NCBI GenBank assembly: GCA_036429605.1
Contig: CM071589.1
Location: 62,001-126,000 of the forward strand
Reading direction: 5' to 3'
From: Cladobotryum mycophilum
Lineage: Eukaryota > Ascomycota > Sordariomycetes > Hypocreales > Hypocreaceae
Length of the DNA stretch: 64,000 nucleotides
Shown here: positions 21,201-33,039 of the stretch, in pieces
Layout: each line of letters starts with the position of its first letter
Numbering within the stretch: position 1 is the stretch's first letter
The notes under the pieces: model-generated
What the model saw: the letters and a program-made list of their open reading frames with translations, nothing else
Database searches by the model: none
What the model was told of the DNA's origin: nothing
Position numbers and translations under genes: made by a program

Positions 21201-21793
21201 TTTCATCCATCAGGACCTTCAACGACTGGCCAATATGGTGCGCCCGGTACCAGACTTCCCACGCCCGGGCATCGAGTTCCGCCACGTGCTTAATATTTCC
21301 CAACAGCCGGGGGGCTTGCCCTATGCACGTCTCTGCTGCAAACTCACTTCACGGGTGACTGGTCCAAAGTCGATGTGATAGCTTGTTGTGAGGCCGGCGG
21401 CTTTGTCTATGCATCGGCGTTGGCCGCGCGGGTCGATATACGCTTGGCGCTGATTCGCGAAGCCGGCAAGCTTCCCCACCCACCATTTCCGTCATCAAGT
21501 CCCCATCACATATCTCGTCTTCAGCATCCAACGATTTAATAGACAATATGATTGAGATGGACCGGGATTTAGTCCCTAGAGGCGCGTCAGTGGTGGTAGT
21601 GGACGACGTGCTTGCCACAGGGAAGACGCTTTGTGCAGTGCTACAGCTGTTAGATAAAGCTGGTATCGGTGCTGAGAATGTTAGTGTTGTGGCTGTGGCC
21701 GAGTTCCCTGTTCACCGTGGCCGGGAACTTTTGCGACAACGTGGGTTTGGCAAAGTTAATATTCAAAGCCTCTTGGTCTTTGATGGTGCTTAG
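18254..21793 (+). CDS. Four-domain fusion: methyltransferase-like, BBE-type FAD oxidase, phosphomevalonate-kinase-like, APRT-like (frameshifted)
   Basis: Four domains follow each other on one strand without intergenic space. (1) About 18305-19180: a SAM methyltransferase-like fold with VLEIGPGPKS as motif I. (2) About 19225-20585: a VAO/BBE-type FAD oxidase with LGGGHSGH (His for covalent FAD), GGIGHL and GAGTNFGIV; the second flavin cysteine seen in bicovalent BBEs is absent. (3) About 20605-21060: a P-loop domain with VTGESCAGKDY, YKEQHRPAL and LLITGMRDE, resembling animal-type phosphomevalonate kinase. (4) About 21235-21793: an adenine phosphoribosyltransferase-like domain with PVPDFPRPGIEF and the PRPP loop VVVVDDVLATGKT. 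Three one-base losses break the frame, in C-runs at 19918-19921 and about 21473-21484 and in the G6 run at 21309-21314. Each domain continues collinearly across its break. The start may be the ATG at 18254 or 18305. The overall role is unknown; a purine or cytokinin-like pathway is only a guess. Confidence 0.75.
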
Positions 21794-22219
21794 GAAAGGA
21801 AGGAGAGAATCTTAGAAGCTTGAATTCGGGTGGCTTGGAGCATCTAGTCTAGTGTTTTAGTGGACATGAATACCTTTCTATTCTCTACCAGAACGTACTG
21901 GGGTTAGTAGTGGGTTTCGGTAGATTGTCTGTGGCTGGTAGTCGCACGTCTCTGTTTCTGTGCATGGATGCTTCGAAAAACCCTGCGCCATCACAGCCGG
22001 CTTCTCTTTCCCTATTGCTACGTACCCGATGCTCGGCCATGCAGCTGGACTTAAATTACGTGAACATCTTGTTGAATCGCTTAGGTTACAGTCTGTACTG
22101 GGCCGTTTCGTTTTCAATTCTTTGAATAAGTTAACCTAGGAAACCTCCCCTGTACTAAAGTATTACACACCCCCAAGGACCTCTAAACCGCTTAGATGTA
22201 TCTGCCCTAAAGTGTGTAG
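21794..22219. other. Intergenic region between convergent genes
   Basis: Balanced composition. It separates the 3' ends of the plus-strand fusion gene and the minus-strand REI1-like gene, so terminators of both probably lie here. No further gene seen. Confidence 0.5.
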
Positions 22220-23044
22220 TTAAGGTAATGTTTCCCGCTTTCTCAAGTTTAAGTTGTGCGTGTTTTTCTTTCCGCCTTGATTGATCAATATGTCTGGCAC
22301 TTGTTGCAAGCAGTGATTGTACCTCATGGTAGCCAAATGTGCAAGACTTTGCTGGTCGCCTCGAGTAAGTCGTGATAGCTGGGTACTCGATGCCACCGTA
22401 GTATTATTATCTTGCGTTAGAGCAAGCTCTGATTCATGTGGGGGTGTCGCTGACGGCATGATCGTAGGCTCTAAATCTCGCGCAATTGATTGACGAGCTG
22501 TTCTTGACGCCGCTGGTCGAGTTTCTCGTGTACAGTGGCTAAGAATCTTACCCGACGGTAGTCGTAACAACTCCTCATCGGCGTAGTATCCTAACGCGGG
22601 AATCTCATAGAATTCCGCAATATCCGAGGCAACGTTGAATCGGCAATGTCCTTTGGCAGTCATATGGTGCTGAATACCTTCAACAGTACTGCGGCGTGTG
22701 GTACACAGAATGCACTCGCTATATCCGTAAATGACCAAGTGTAGGTATCCAACAAGCGTCTCAAGATCAACTGTCAAATAGTCTTGACAAGGTATGGCGA
22801 AACTGTGTGCCTTGGACATGTGCGCGAGGTTGTCATCAAAGGTGCTGTTCTCCACGCTGCAGAAGAGACATTGTTTAGGATTGAACTCTAGCTTTGTGAA
22901 AAGCTCTGTGGCGCTGTTTTCGGTTTCATCGTCTAAATGCATATTGTTCTCTGTATCCACGACTGTTTCTGTATTTGGTAACGCTGATGGAGGTAATACA
23001 ACAGTCCCGGGTTCTGCTACTCGCATACGAAGATTATAAACACT
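22220..23044 (-). pseudogene. REI1/ZNF622-like C2H2 zinc-finger protein, N-terminally truncated copy
   Basis: The open frame ending at 22220 encodes two C2H2 fingers of the REI1 (ZNF622) type: CLFCSVENSTFDDNLAHMSKAH, spanning about residues 53-74, and CILCTTRRSTVEGIQHHMTAKGH, about residues 105-127. They are separated by the YLTVDLETLVGYLH linker and followed by RLPSGKILSH, as in REI1. REI1 is a cytosolic 60S ribosome maturation factor. Upstream of the nominal ATG the frame reads VYNLRMRVAEP, matching the segment just after the family's first finger, with a possible splice acceptor (GGCAG) before it. The first finger itself is not found in the 300 bp upstream, so this copy is truncated and is probably a paralogue rather than the essential gene. 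The C-terminal third is divergent. Confidence 0.65.
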
Positions 23045-24006
23045 GCCAAGGAAAGATAAGCATCTCGTATCTGGTCTCTTTTATTTAAGAATATTTTAAC
23101 ACGTACTGCCAATCGCTTTTTGCGTGCTGTCGCCATACATTTGGGCTGGCCAGTGCTATATTGCATAGCCTGCAGAAGGAAGGACATTTGTCTTCCATTA
23201 TCGCAGATCGTTCGACGTCTTGAATCTTGGTCGTTTTGTGGTTTTGTGTAGGGTACAAGTAAAAGAGTCAGGCAAGATGAACAGAAGCGAGTGAGGTATG
23301 ACTTGAAATTATAATTAACAATTTATTTAACAAGCGCAGAGATAGGCCTTTAATATATGCCCTTGTTTTTACAACCCGAGCAGACAGAGCACTTAGTAGC
23401 TATACAGATACTTTGTTGAAGTCTCTATGTAGGCTGTGCTTGTACAGCCTGGGATAATAGGTCTAGTCTGAACTAATGGTATGTCTGTGACTCACGAGTT
23501 GCCTATTCAGGACGTTTCCATCTCCGCTCCACATGAATTCCCATTGGGCCTAAGAATTGTTCTTCCCGCTCTCCACCACAAAGGCAGTTAGTGTATTAAC
23601 TAAGTATGTACGGAGTAAGCCACAATGAATCATTTCATGACTCACCAATACTTTAAATACACACTGCATGCAGGTTATTGGAGATGCTGAGCACTTTGGA
23701 CACCGATAGTGCTATCTCTGCGCGTCAGAGAGAGGCAAGTGATGCCGCTAACAGACACGTCTATAACAAACTCATCTTGGAGAAACAAATTATATATTTA
23801 CGGTGAATCAATGAATCCCTTTTCAGCTCGTCGCGTAATGAATAGATGGCAGCAGGTTCTGTTTAGGGGCAGTCGTGTGATTCTGAATTGACGTAAATTT
23901 GTACGAATGTTACGCATATTGCGCTGAACACATAGTGCAAGCTTAAGCCTAAAGGATTTAAACATAATTTTAATACTTATATACACTAATGCTTACTTTA
24001 TACCCT
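23045..24006. other. Intergenic region without recognised gene
   Basis: Balanced to moderately AT-rich. Short frames such as 23709-23891 have no family resemblance. It separates the REI1-like copy from the 3' end of the NRPS remnant. Confidence 0.45.
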
Positions 24007-25137
24007 TTACACTAAAAAACTAATTGCCTGTTTTGGATTAGCTATGCTCTCCAAGAGCAATTGAATAAATAGTAGCTTAATCTTTAAGATCATTTCCTCC
24101 TCGACTCGCTCATTCCAATACGTTAATGTTGCTTTCAAGTTATTATTAAACTCGTCAATCTCAAACACAGTATCAAACTGTAATCAGTTAATATCAGAAA
24201 ACTTATTTATGATCTTTGTAAGGAAAAGAGAAAACTCTTACATCCATTCCGTCAGATGCTTCTACCTCTTTGAAGGCTATTGTTCCAATGTCTTTAGCCT
24301 GCTCTTTGCTGTGTCGCCTGTGATTCACTAGAGTACTAAAAGCTTGGCTGGGCGTTGGTGCATCGAGTGCATCCAATGAATGGAACTGATGCGTAAGGGC
24401 CTGTGAATAGTCCTTTCCGATTACTTGAAGAATATCGCTTAGTTTCGAGTCGCTATGGATCCTGACTCTCTGGATGAGCATGCTCAGATAGAGTCCGATA
24501 GCTCCATTGGCCGTTACACCAGGGGCGTTCCGGACAGAAACAAAATACCCAAAGGAAATGTCGGTGAGATTAGTGATAAGATGGAGCGTGGCGGCCCAGA
24601 GAGACTTGAAGAGAATCGCAATAGTTGTGTCATGAGCTGCGCAAAACTCGGCAATTCTCTCCGGGTGGTCGAGTTCTATGATAGCGGAGAGAAGACGGCG
24701 GCCATCTGTGGGCAGCATAGCGCTGGATTGGGGCAAAAGACAGGGAGAAAGATCACGTAGGTATTCGCACCAGTATCTCTTATCGGCCGCTCCAGAATAA
24801 GAATTCTGGAGCGTGGAGACGTAGTTACTAAATGGAACGGCGACCTCTGTTAATATCTGACCCCTGTATAAGTGAGACAACTCTTCCATCATGGTCGAAG
24901 AAGAGGCGGCATCTTCAAGCACGTGATGTTGCTCCATCCTGCAAAATATCTGCCTTGTATCCGTCTCGAAAATTGTGAGTCGATGCGGCATGTGAGGCTT
25001 GCAGAAGGCGATTTCTCGTTGTATTGAAATCGCTTGCTGTAAGTCTGCCACAGCACATTTGATGACAGAAATAGTGTTTTCGATCGATTTCTTCACTACG
25101 ACTTGGAATACGCTCTTCTCGCTTCCGTTAGTGATCG
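24007..25137 (-). pseudogene. NRPS segment: terminal condensation domain, downstream of the hAT insertion
   Basis: After the hAT element the frame resumes as NGSEKSVFQVVVKKS and continues through MEQHHVLEDAASSS (an HHxxxDA variant of the catalytic motif). Near 24240 a GTAAGA donor and near 24181 a TTACAG acceptor define an intron of about 60 bp. The last exon begins FDTVFEIDEF, the usual C-domain end, and stops at 24007. Apart from the insertion this domain is readable. Confidence 0.75.
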
Positions 25138-26704
25138 CAGCGCAGTATTCCGACCAAACAAAGCAAATAAGACATTAGGATTTAACTGTTTGGTTGTATT
25201 AAAAGGGTAGATTTAATTAATTTAACTTAATTTAATTTAATTTAATAGATTTAAATTAATTAAATATAAAATTATTCTAGAGCTTTAAAATAGTAAATTA
25301 GTTTTTAATTTATAATTTTAATATAAAATTTTTTTCTTAAGTATAATTATTTTTTATATTAATTAGTTTTTTTAAATATTATATTTTTTTTAAATATAAA
25401 ATTTTTTATTAAAAATAATTAAAATAATAATATAAGTTTTATTAAATTAAATATTTTTTTATAATTTAAAGTTATTATAAAAATTATTAATATATTTAAG
25501 AAAAATTTATTAAATACTAAAAATAATTTTTTTTAAAAATATTTATTAAAAAGTTAAATTAATTTATTCTATAAATTTAAAATAATAATATTTTTTAGGT
25601 TTAAAGTTTTTATTTTATTATTATTTTTTAATAAATATAATAGGATTATTAGACAGAGCATTAGATATGTGCACCTCACATAACACTAGGGTCTCGATAG
25701 GCTTGCGTTTATAGATCGCAGTGTATAACTCCTAGACTCACTAAGCTTAAGTCTTATAATATAATTAAACCTACCTGACCTTATAAGCTTTCTACCTAAT
25801 CATCTAAGTTATTACTCTCTGATAATAATAAAAAAATCTTAATATATTAATATTAATTTATTTATTTTAAAAAAACTTAATTTAAAAATAATAAATTAAA
25901 TTTAAGAAAAATCTTTTAAATATATAAATTATTAAAAATAAAAAAGATTTAATTTATATTAATAATAAAATTAATAAAAAGTTTATAAGTTTTTAATAAT
26001 TAAACTTTTAAAAAAATATAATATAAAATTATTATTATTTATAAAAATTAAAGCTAAGGTTTTTAGATTTAAAATTAATAAATAAATTAATTAAATTAAA
26101 TTTTATAATATAATATTTTTTTAAAGATAATTAATTATAAAAGTTATTATTAAAGCTTTAAAAAATAATCTAAGAGTATATTATTTATTATAATATTAAT
26201 AAATTTAAAAAGTCTTTTTAAGTTTATTATTTTAAAAAAATCTTTTAAATAAAGATTTTTTTATTCTTAATTTAGTTTATATAATCTTTTAAGATTTTAT
26301 AAAATAAATATAATTTAAAAATAAAATATTACTTTTATTATTATATAATTAATTAGTTTTAAAATATATTTTAATTAATAAAAATAAAAATAAAATTAAG
26401 CATAATTTTATTTATAATAGTAATTTATAAATATATAATAATTAAATAATATAAGCTTAAATTTATAATATTCTTATATTTAAAAAAATTAATATTAATT
26501 AATATTATTATTTTATTATTAAAAAATATATTATTTAATTTATTAAATACTCTATATATTTAATTTATTAAATACTCTATATATTTAATCAAATTTATTA
26601 AACCTTAACCTATTTTTATTTATTTATTTAATAGTTAGGAATAGTTTTATTTGTTTAACTATTCGATAGATTTATTTATTAGATTTGGTCGGGATACTGC
26701 CCTG
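25138..26704. mobile_element. hAT-superfamily DNA transposon, AT-saturated, inserted in the NRPS
   Basis: The element has ends CAGCGCAGTATTCCGACC (left) and, as complement on the right, CAGGGCAGTATCCCGACC. Eight-base target duplications AGTGATCG (25130-25137) and GGTGATCG (26705-26712) differ by one transition. CAGGG-type ends with an 8-bp duplication define hAT. Length is 1567 bp. The interior is extremely AT-rich with no readable transposase, apart from a less AT-rich patch at about 25650-25800. Removing it rejoins the condensation domain in frame. Confidence 0.88.
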
Positions 26705-26818
26705 GGTGATCGTTGCAAAGGCAGTTCGATATACGGGTTGGCGCTGAGTGAGTGTAGTCCACGCGTCCTGTAGTCTGCCAGCATCTATTGGGGAAGTTCC
26801 ATCTCGGTCACTCAATTC

Positions 26819-28291
26819 CTATAAAACATATGGCTGATAGTAACCGTTCTCCCTTGAACCGCTCAGCCATATCATCTGCTGCAAAGATGTGCAAGGATAA
26901 ATGTCTTGGATATCTTCTATGTTGCTAATACCTAGACTGGGTAATATATCCTGGAGTAATGCGTTAAAGGCATTCAACGACAGTGTATTGCACAGTAACG
27001 AAAAGTCCCCTGGAGTAAACCCCGGGGATTGCTCGACTAGCCTTTGTGCAGCTTCGGTAATTGACTCCTGAAGCTCTAGAAACCAAGCTCGTATTCTAGG
27101 TTGCAAGCTTAAATCTTTGTTCAGCATGATGGATATTTGTAGCTCTTTATTTTCTAGTGAGGCGTCGATTTCAAAGATTGCTGGCATAACCGTGCTCTCG
27201 GGCATCTCATGTAGCGGGTCGGTGGTGTGTTCTACTGGAGAAAAGAGTCCGTCTTGTTGTTCCATACTAAGGGAAAGGCTATGGAAGTTGAATAAGATCT
27301 CCTTGGTTATAGATGTCGTTGATCCTGTGACGCTATCGTGTTCTCTATAGCATGATGTCCAGTGTGCCCATTTATTGTTTAACAACTTACGTGAGATGTC
27401 TTTGATCCGACGTACAATATTCACAATATCTATATCTTTTGTGATGGGGGCGTAGATTGGCGAGACTGTGGTGAACCATCCTATGGTCTGCGTAATGTTA
27501 ATACTTGGATCCCAGGGCTCATGACTGTAGCCCTCTTTATGGATTACTGGAGCCTCCTGGTCATTAAATGTTCGAGTGAAAGAATGTAATAAAGCAGCTT
27601 GGAGTAGTTCGACAGTTTGTGTTCCGAATGTCCTGTTCGCGCTCCCTATGATACAACTTGTAGTACTCTTATCGATGGAAAACTCAACCATACACGCATT
27701 TTGGACAATGCTCTCGTCTGGATTCAATTTCTAATAGCATGACTGGTCATTGGGAGCGACAAATGAGAGGGGTATATCCGAAGACTGTATATTCTGACCG
27801 TATTTCGTTTGCAAATTGCACCAGGACTGGAAGCTTAACGATTTGTATCCAGTTATTGTTCCTGTTACCAGATACTCTTCGAGATCTCCTAGGATCAAGC
27901 GCCAGGATACTAGATCTACTATTAGATGGTGAGCCACGAAGAAGACATATTGAGTGTTGTTTTTCATTATCATGAGGTCAACCGATAGTAGTGGACCGGT
28001 CCTGATATTAAGACTCCTTTGGCCAAACTGTATGATGGAGTTTAATTCTTCCTTCGTAGAGATGGAAGTGGAGTATAGTCTATATGCGGTTTTGGTATCG
28101 CCTGTTATGAGTTGGCTCCATTTTCCGGTCTCGACATCCTTGGAGAATCGGGCACGAAGCATTGAATGTTCGTCAACGATAGCTTCTATTGCCCTTTGAA
28201 ATTGTTCTTCTGCAATGCTTTCCGTTGATTCAAATAGAAAAGACTAATTAAAGTAATCGAGGCCGTTGGAGTGGGCTCTAAACAAGTTTTG
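26819..28291 (-). pseudogene. NRPS segment: epimerisation domain and start of the last condensation domain
   Basis: The frame continues from the carrier domain across a TAG at 28244. MLRARF and HHLIVDLVSW (the HHxxxDxxSW signature of epimerisation domains) follow at about 28160-27930. After the TAG at 27731 comes GWFTTVSPIY, an epimerisation-specific motif. The segment closes with DIQDIYPCTSLQQ, the start of the next condensation domain, before a further TAG at 26819. All three domain-internal stops are in one frame and could each arise from one C-to-T change. Confidence 0.8.
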
Positions 28292-30085
28292 TTACATAGG
28301 AGAGAGTGCGAAAAGAGTATTGATTCGTTCTTCATTCTGCAAAGGAGGCTGATTCTTCGGGGTGAGGACCATATTTTCTGCAATCTTTGCTATAATCTTC
28401 TTCTGGAATATATCGGCTACAGTCAAGAGGAGACCTTGCAAACGACACCGGGCAGATACCTGCATAGCCGCAATAGAATCCCCGCCAATTCGGAAGAAAT
28501 TATCTTGCATCTTCAGACTATCAACACTGATGTTGAGAACGCTTGCAATCGCGTCACGGAGGATGATTGCTGCCTCGGTGAGCGGTAAACTCTCATTTCC
28601 ATCATCATATTGGTTCTCAGCCTCCGCAGTGACCTCGCTGTCGTAAGAAACTGGGTCATTACCGCGTCCTAAACTCGCAAACAACCGCTCCTTAATGCCA
28701 GTTTTCGAGTCTTCGACATGAAGTTGACCGACGCTGATGGAATTATCTGACCAGATCTGGCGAAGCACTTGCTCAATGTTAGAAAAGAGCGTTGACAACT
28801 GTTCGTGAGATATGGTTTGGGGATCGTAATTCGCAATTATGGTAACGCCTTTATTTTGTGGTTTCACCACGCAATCCATTTGAAGAGCGTAACCACCGAA
28901 TGCTGCGTGACCAGAATAGCCATCCTGGAAGAGAGTGAATGGCCATGGAGCTTCGGACTCGGAAACTGGCCAAATATTTACGTACGTTTGGAACTGGCAG
29001 GCACGGGCTGCTTCCGAACTGACTTTCTGGATATTTTGGAGCCCGTAATGCTCAAAAGGAAGTACGCGTATAGACTTGGCCTGAATGTCCGCCAATGCAC
29101 TGTCTACCTTCTGTGATGGGTGCAGCCGAATGCGCATGGGATAGGATGCTACCGTTGGTCCGGTGATGGCGTCAATTCCAGGGAGCGAAGCGCTGCGCCT
29201 AGACGTAGTGACACCAATGACAACATCAGTGGATTCAGTAACTCTTGCAAGCACATTTGCCATAGCAAGACAAATCACAGATGTCAAAGTGTGCCTCGTG
29301 CGTTTGTCACTCGGGTGCAGGATAGGATATGTGAGTGACGCCTCCACCTTGGGGGTGTAATTAGCTAAGGACAGAGCCGGGAAGGCCGCAGCATGTAGAT
29401 CAAGACCAGCAAACTCTGACCGCCAGTACTCCTTCGTGCCATCATTATCATTGTCAACAACGTATTTAAGAAACGGACTGAAGTGCCGAGGGCTAAGGGT
29501 TTGTCCTTTGTATGCAGCCGCGGTCTGCCCCAGGAGCTGCTGAATCGTGAATCCGTCAGCCACAGAATGATGCAGGCTAACAATCCAAATACGAGTCTGG
29601 TCTGACTTGGCCTTTACAATGACTACACGAACAAGCTGCCCACCCATGTCAACCTGTCGCTGAAGATTGGTGAGAGCATAATCATCCATGTCGTCGGACT
29701 TATCCCATACCACATGGTCTGCTTTAAGAACCGCTTGGTACAGCCGTGAGCCAGCTTGAAAGATGCGGGTACGGCGGATGGAATTTGCTTTAGTTGTCTG
29801 TCTCCACGCCAGCTGTAGTTTCTCATCCGTCACCTCGGGTGAGATGGAATAGAGCTGGTGACAGATGTAGGTACCAGGGTTGGCCAGGGAAAGAAACATC
29901 ATGTCTTCCTGCAAAGCTGTACAGGGATAAATGTCCCCAATTGCGTCTCTTTCGAGGTGTAACTGATTCATTGCTTCTTGTTTCACGTGCTCATTCTGCT
30001 CGCGGTCGGTGCTTTGGATGATGGAAAAGGGTTGATATTGTATATGGGTTGACTTTTGGTTAGAGATTCGCATCACCAATGCCAT
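28292..30085 (-). pseudogene. NRPS segment: condensation and carrier domains
   Basis: This 597-codon open stretch begins with a post-carrier linker, then IYPCTALQEDMM (C-domain start, residue 52). The catalytic HHSVADG is at residues 172-178, and the C-domain end is near residue 445. The carrier domain has DNFFRIGGDSI with the phosphopantetheine serine near residue 537. The C and T domains are joined by only about 80 residues, so the adenylation domain expected between them is absent. It ends at TAA (28292), a mutated Gln codon; the same frame continues into the epimerisation domain. Confidence 0.85.
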
Positions 30086-30892
30086 ATCGCAAAGCTTAGG
30101 GTGTGTAATAGAGTGGCTAATAATACAATGAATTTAACTTGGGTACTTTTATTAATTGAATTAATATAGTTAATAATGGATTTTATATTAATTAATTAAT
30201 AAAAACTTTAAATTGAATTAATAGGGATAAAAATTAATAATATTAACTATAATTATTAATTAATTAATTATTATTATTAATTCTTTTTATACATATTTTT
30301 TTAAGTTAAATTATTAATTAATAATAATTATTATTATTATTATTATTTATTATTAATATAGTTTTTAATTTTATAATTAAATAGTAAACATAATATCTAA
30401 TACTTATATTCTTAGTATATTTATTATTAAATTATTTAATAAAGTATAATAATAATAATAAACATAATTTTACCTTAAAGATATACTAGTTATAAAATAA
30501 GACTAATAGTAGAAATTATTAACTAACTTTAAACCTTAGCGTACCTCTGAAACCTTCTATTATATTAAAAGCTTTAATTATATTATTAATATTAACATTT
30601 AAGCGGTTAATATAATTAAACCTAAACCTATTTATATTCATTATATAATATATGTACTGTAGTAAGAAATAATAAATAAAAAAACAAACATTTGCTTACA
30701 AAAAGCTATATCTTTTATAAGTACTCAAGGCCTTAAAATCACTTATAAATAAATAAATTCCTTCCTAGCAATTACACCTAAGATTTTATTTACCTATAAG
30801 AATAAATTATATATAAAAACACACAATTAATAACTATAGCTCCTATTATCTTAGCAGCTAAATAGATAACTAAAACACTTAGCTAACCTAAT

Positions 30893-31165
30893 TTAAATTG
30901 TATTATAAATAAAAAAATAAGAAAATAAACAGAATTTAAGTTTAATTATAAAATTGTCAGGTTTTTGGTCACAAGGGAGTGAATGAGTGCACAATTCAGT
31001 AGCTAGGTCGTAGCTATCTCGCAGGTAGGTCTCAATTGGTGACGGTTTCAATTCTTGCCCTTCTAATTCCTTGATCAACGGCCGCGCCTCAAGGCGCGCG
31101 CCGCTGGTCGGCGTCGGAAAAACCTTCTTCCTTCCACTCTTACACAGCTCATGACAAAAATTAAA
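30893..31165. other. Unidentified GC-richer island in the desert
   Basis: A patch of balanced sequence includes a GC-rich core at about 31078-31115 with GGCCGCGCC and GGCGCGCGCC near-palindromes. On the minus strand a 61-codon frame reads through it (ELKPSPIETYLRDSYDL). I do not recognise a family. It may be a relic of a transposon end or of a former gene. Confidence 0.3.
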
Positions 31166-33039
31166 AAAACATTAATTAATTTAAATAAAGACTTATAAAA
31201 CTAAAAATAATTAAGTTTTAAATAATTAAAAGTAATAATATATATAATTATTTAATTGATATTTTAATTATATAATTAAATAATAAATGTTTTATTAGAA
31301 TATATAAGATCTAGATATTAATAAAATAAGATTAAACCTATTTATTATAATTAACTAATACAATTACATGAGTTATAAGGACTTGTCTTTTAAAAGGGTT
31401 ATTTATTATTAATATTTTTTATTTTATAAAACATTTTTAATTAATTCTATTTTTAAATATATTATTTTTATTACTATTAAATTATAAAAAGAATACTAAA
31501 TTTATAATATAATAATATTTAAATAATATATATACATATTTAATTATTAAATATAAAATATAATAATTAGACTTTTTATAAAAATGGGTTATTATATAAT
31601 TAATAATTATTAATTTTGAAAATATATAAAATAATATTTGAAGTATAAAAATATAAAAATATAATATATAGTTTTAAATTTTATAATTACATAATAGATA
31701 TAATATCTAGTGCTTATATCTTTAATATATGTGTTATTAAATTATTTAATAAAATATAATAATAATAATAAAAATATCTTTTTATTATTATTGTTTTTAT
31801 TATTATTACTTTGAACATCTTTTAATTATTACTAATTTATTATTATTTAAATTAAAAATAAAATAAAGAAACCTTTTTTAAATTATATTTTAATGTTATC
31901 CTATAAATTTTAAATTATGTTTTCATATGGATTTTCTTTTGTTATATAATACTAAAATAAATATAATATAATATTATTATATATAACATATAAATCTCTT
32001 ATTAATTAATGAATTATTTATGATTTATAATACTATTAATAAAATATATATTAATTTAATAATAATGAAATTTAAATAAATTATAAATAAATCTTTAAAA
32101 GTAAAACATACAATTTAAATAATACTAAATAATATTAAATAATATTCTCTTTTTAAAAACAATTCTTTATAATTTACTTATTTATATAATTAAAATATTA
32201 AGTAAATAATTATATATATTATTATTTTTATTTATTTAAAACTTAATTACTTTTCTTTTTTCTTTTTATATAATTAACTTACTTTTAAACATTATAATTA
32301 TATACTTAATTTTCTTTATTTATATTTGATTAACTATATCTATTATCTAATCTAGTTAATTAATTTGTTTTTGGTTTTTTTCTTTTCATAAGTTTCTAGT
32401 TGGCCTTTAGTTTAGCTATTATAGAGCTTAGATTTGGATTCTCTTTTTAAGCTATCTTATTGCCTTTTCCAGGTTCAGTTAATAATTAGATTTGGGTTTA
32501 TGGTTGTTAAAGGTATGCGTGATTTGTAGGATTGTTGTGTGTATAAAATTATATAGAAATAATTATAATATTAAATATAATTAGTAAAAAACAATTTATT
32601 TATTTATAAAATATAAGTAATTTTAAGGTCTTAAATGTTTATAAAAGGTTTAGTCTTTTAAAAGCCTTTATTTCTTAGTTTATTTATTATTGTAGTAAAT
32701 GTACTTTATAAACAATATATATAGGTTTAGTTTTAATTAAATTAATTATATAAACTTTAATTTTAATAATATAATTAAAGTTTTTAATATAATAGTATAT
32801 TAAGGTTTAGAGTTAGTTTATAGTTTATAACATTAATATTATTCTATAATTAATATATTTTTAAAATAGAATTCTTTTTATTATTATTATTATATTTTAT
32901 GAAATAATATTATAATTTATTTATTAAAGATATAAGTATTAAATATTATATTTAGTATTTAATTATAAAATTAAAAGTTATATATTAAATAATATAAATT
33001 AATTTAAAAACCCTTTTTAATATTTATTTAATTATAATT

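Larger units (their letters stand above)
24007..30130 (-). pseudogene. 3' part of a nonribosomal peptide synthetase: T(partial)-C-T-E-C, disrupted
   Basis: Read on the minus strand, the remnant starts within a carrier domain at about 30130 (THPKLCDMALV is a carrier-domain end). It continues with a condensation domain, a carrier domain, an epimerisation domain and a terminal condensation domain, stopping at 24007. Damage: truncation by AT-rich DNA at 30130; in-frame stops at 28292, 28244 and 27731 and at the end of the frame at 26819, all at positions where CAA or CAG would fit; and a 1567-bp hAT element in the last condensation domain. No adenylation domain lies between the C and T domains. 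A terminal C domain is typical of fungal NRPSs that release cyclic peptides. The peptide cannot be predicted and the gene is not functional. Confidence 0.85.

Noticed and set aside
4017..30130. A single biosynthetic gene cluster linking the terpene synthase, fusion gene and NRPS
   Set aside because: They are separated by more than 12 kb of transposon desert, the NRPS is dead, and there are no transporters, regulators or P450 genes between them.
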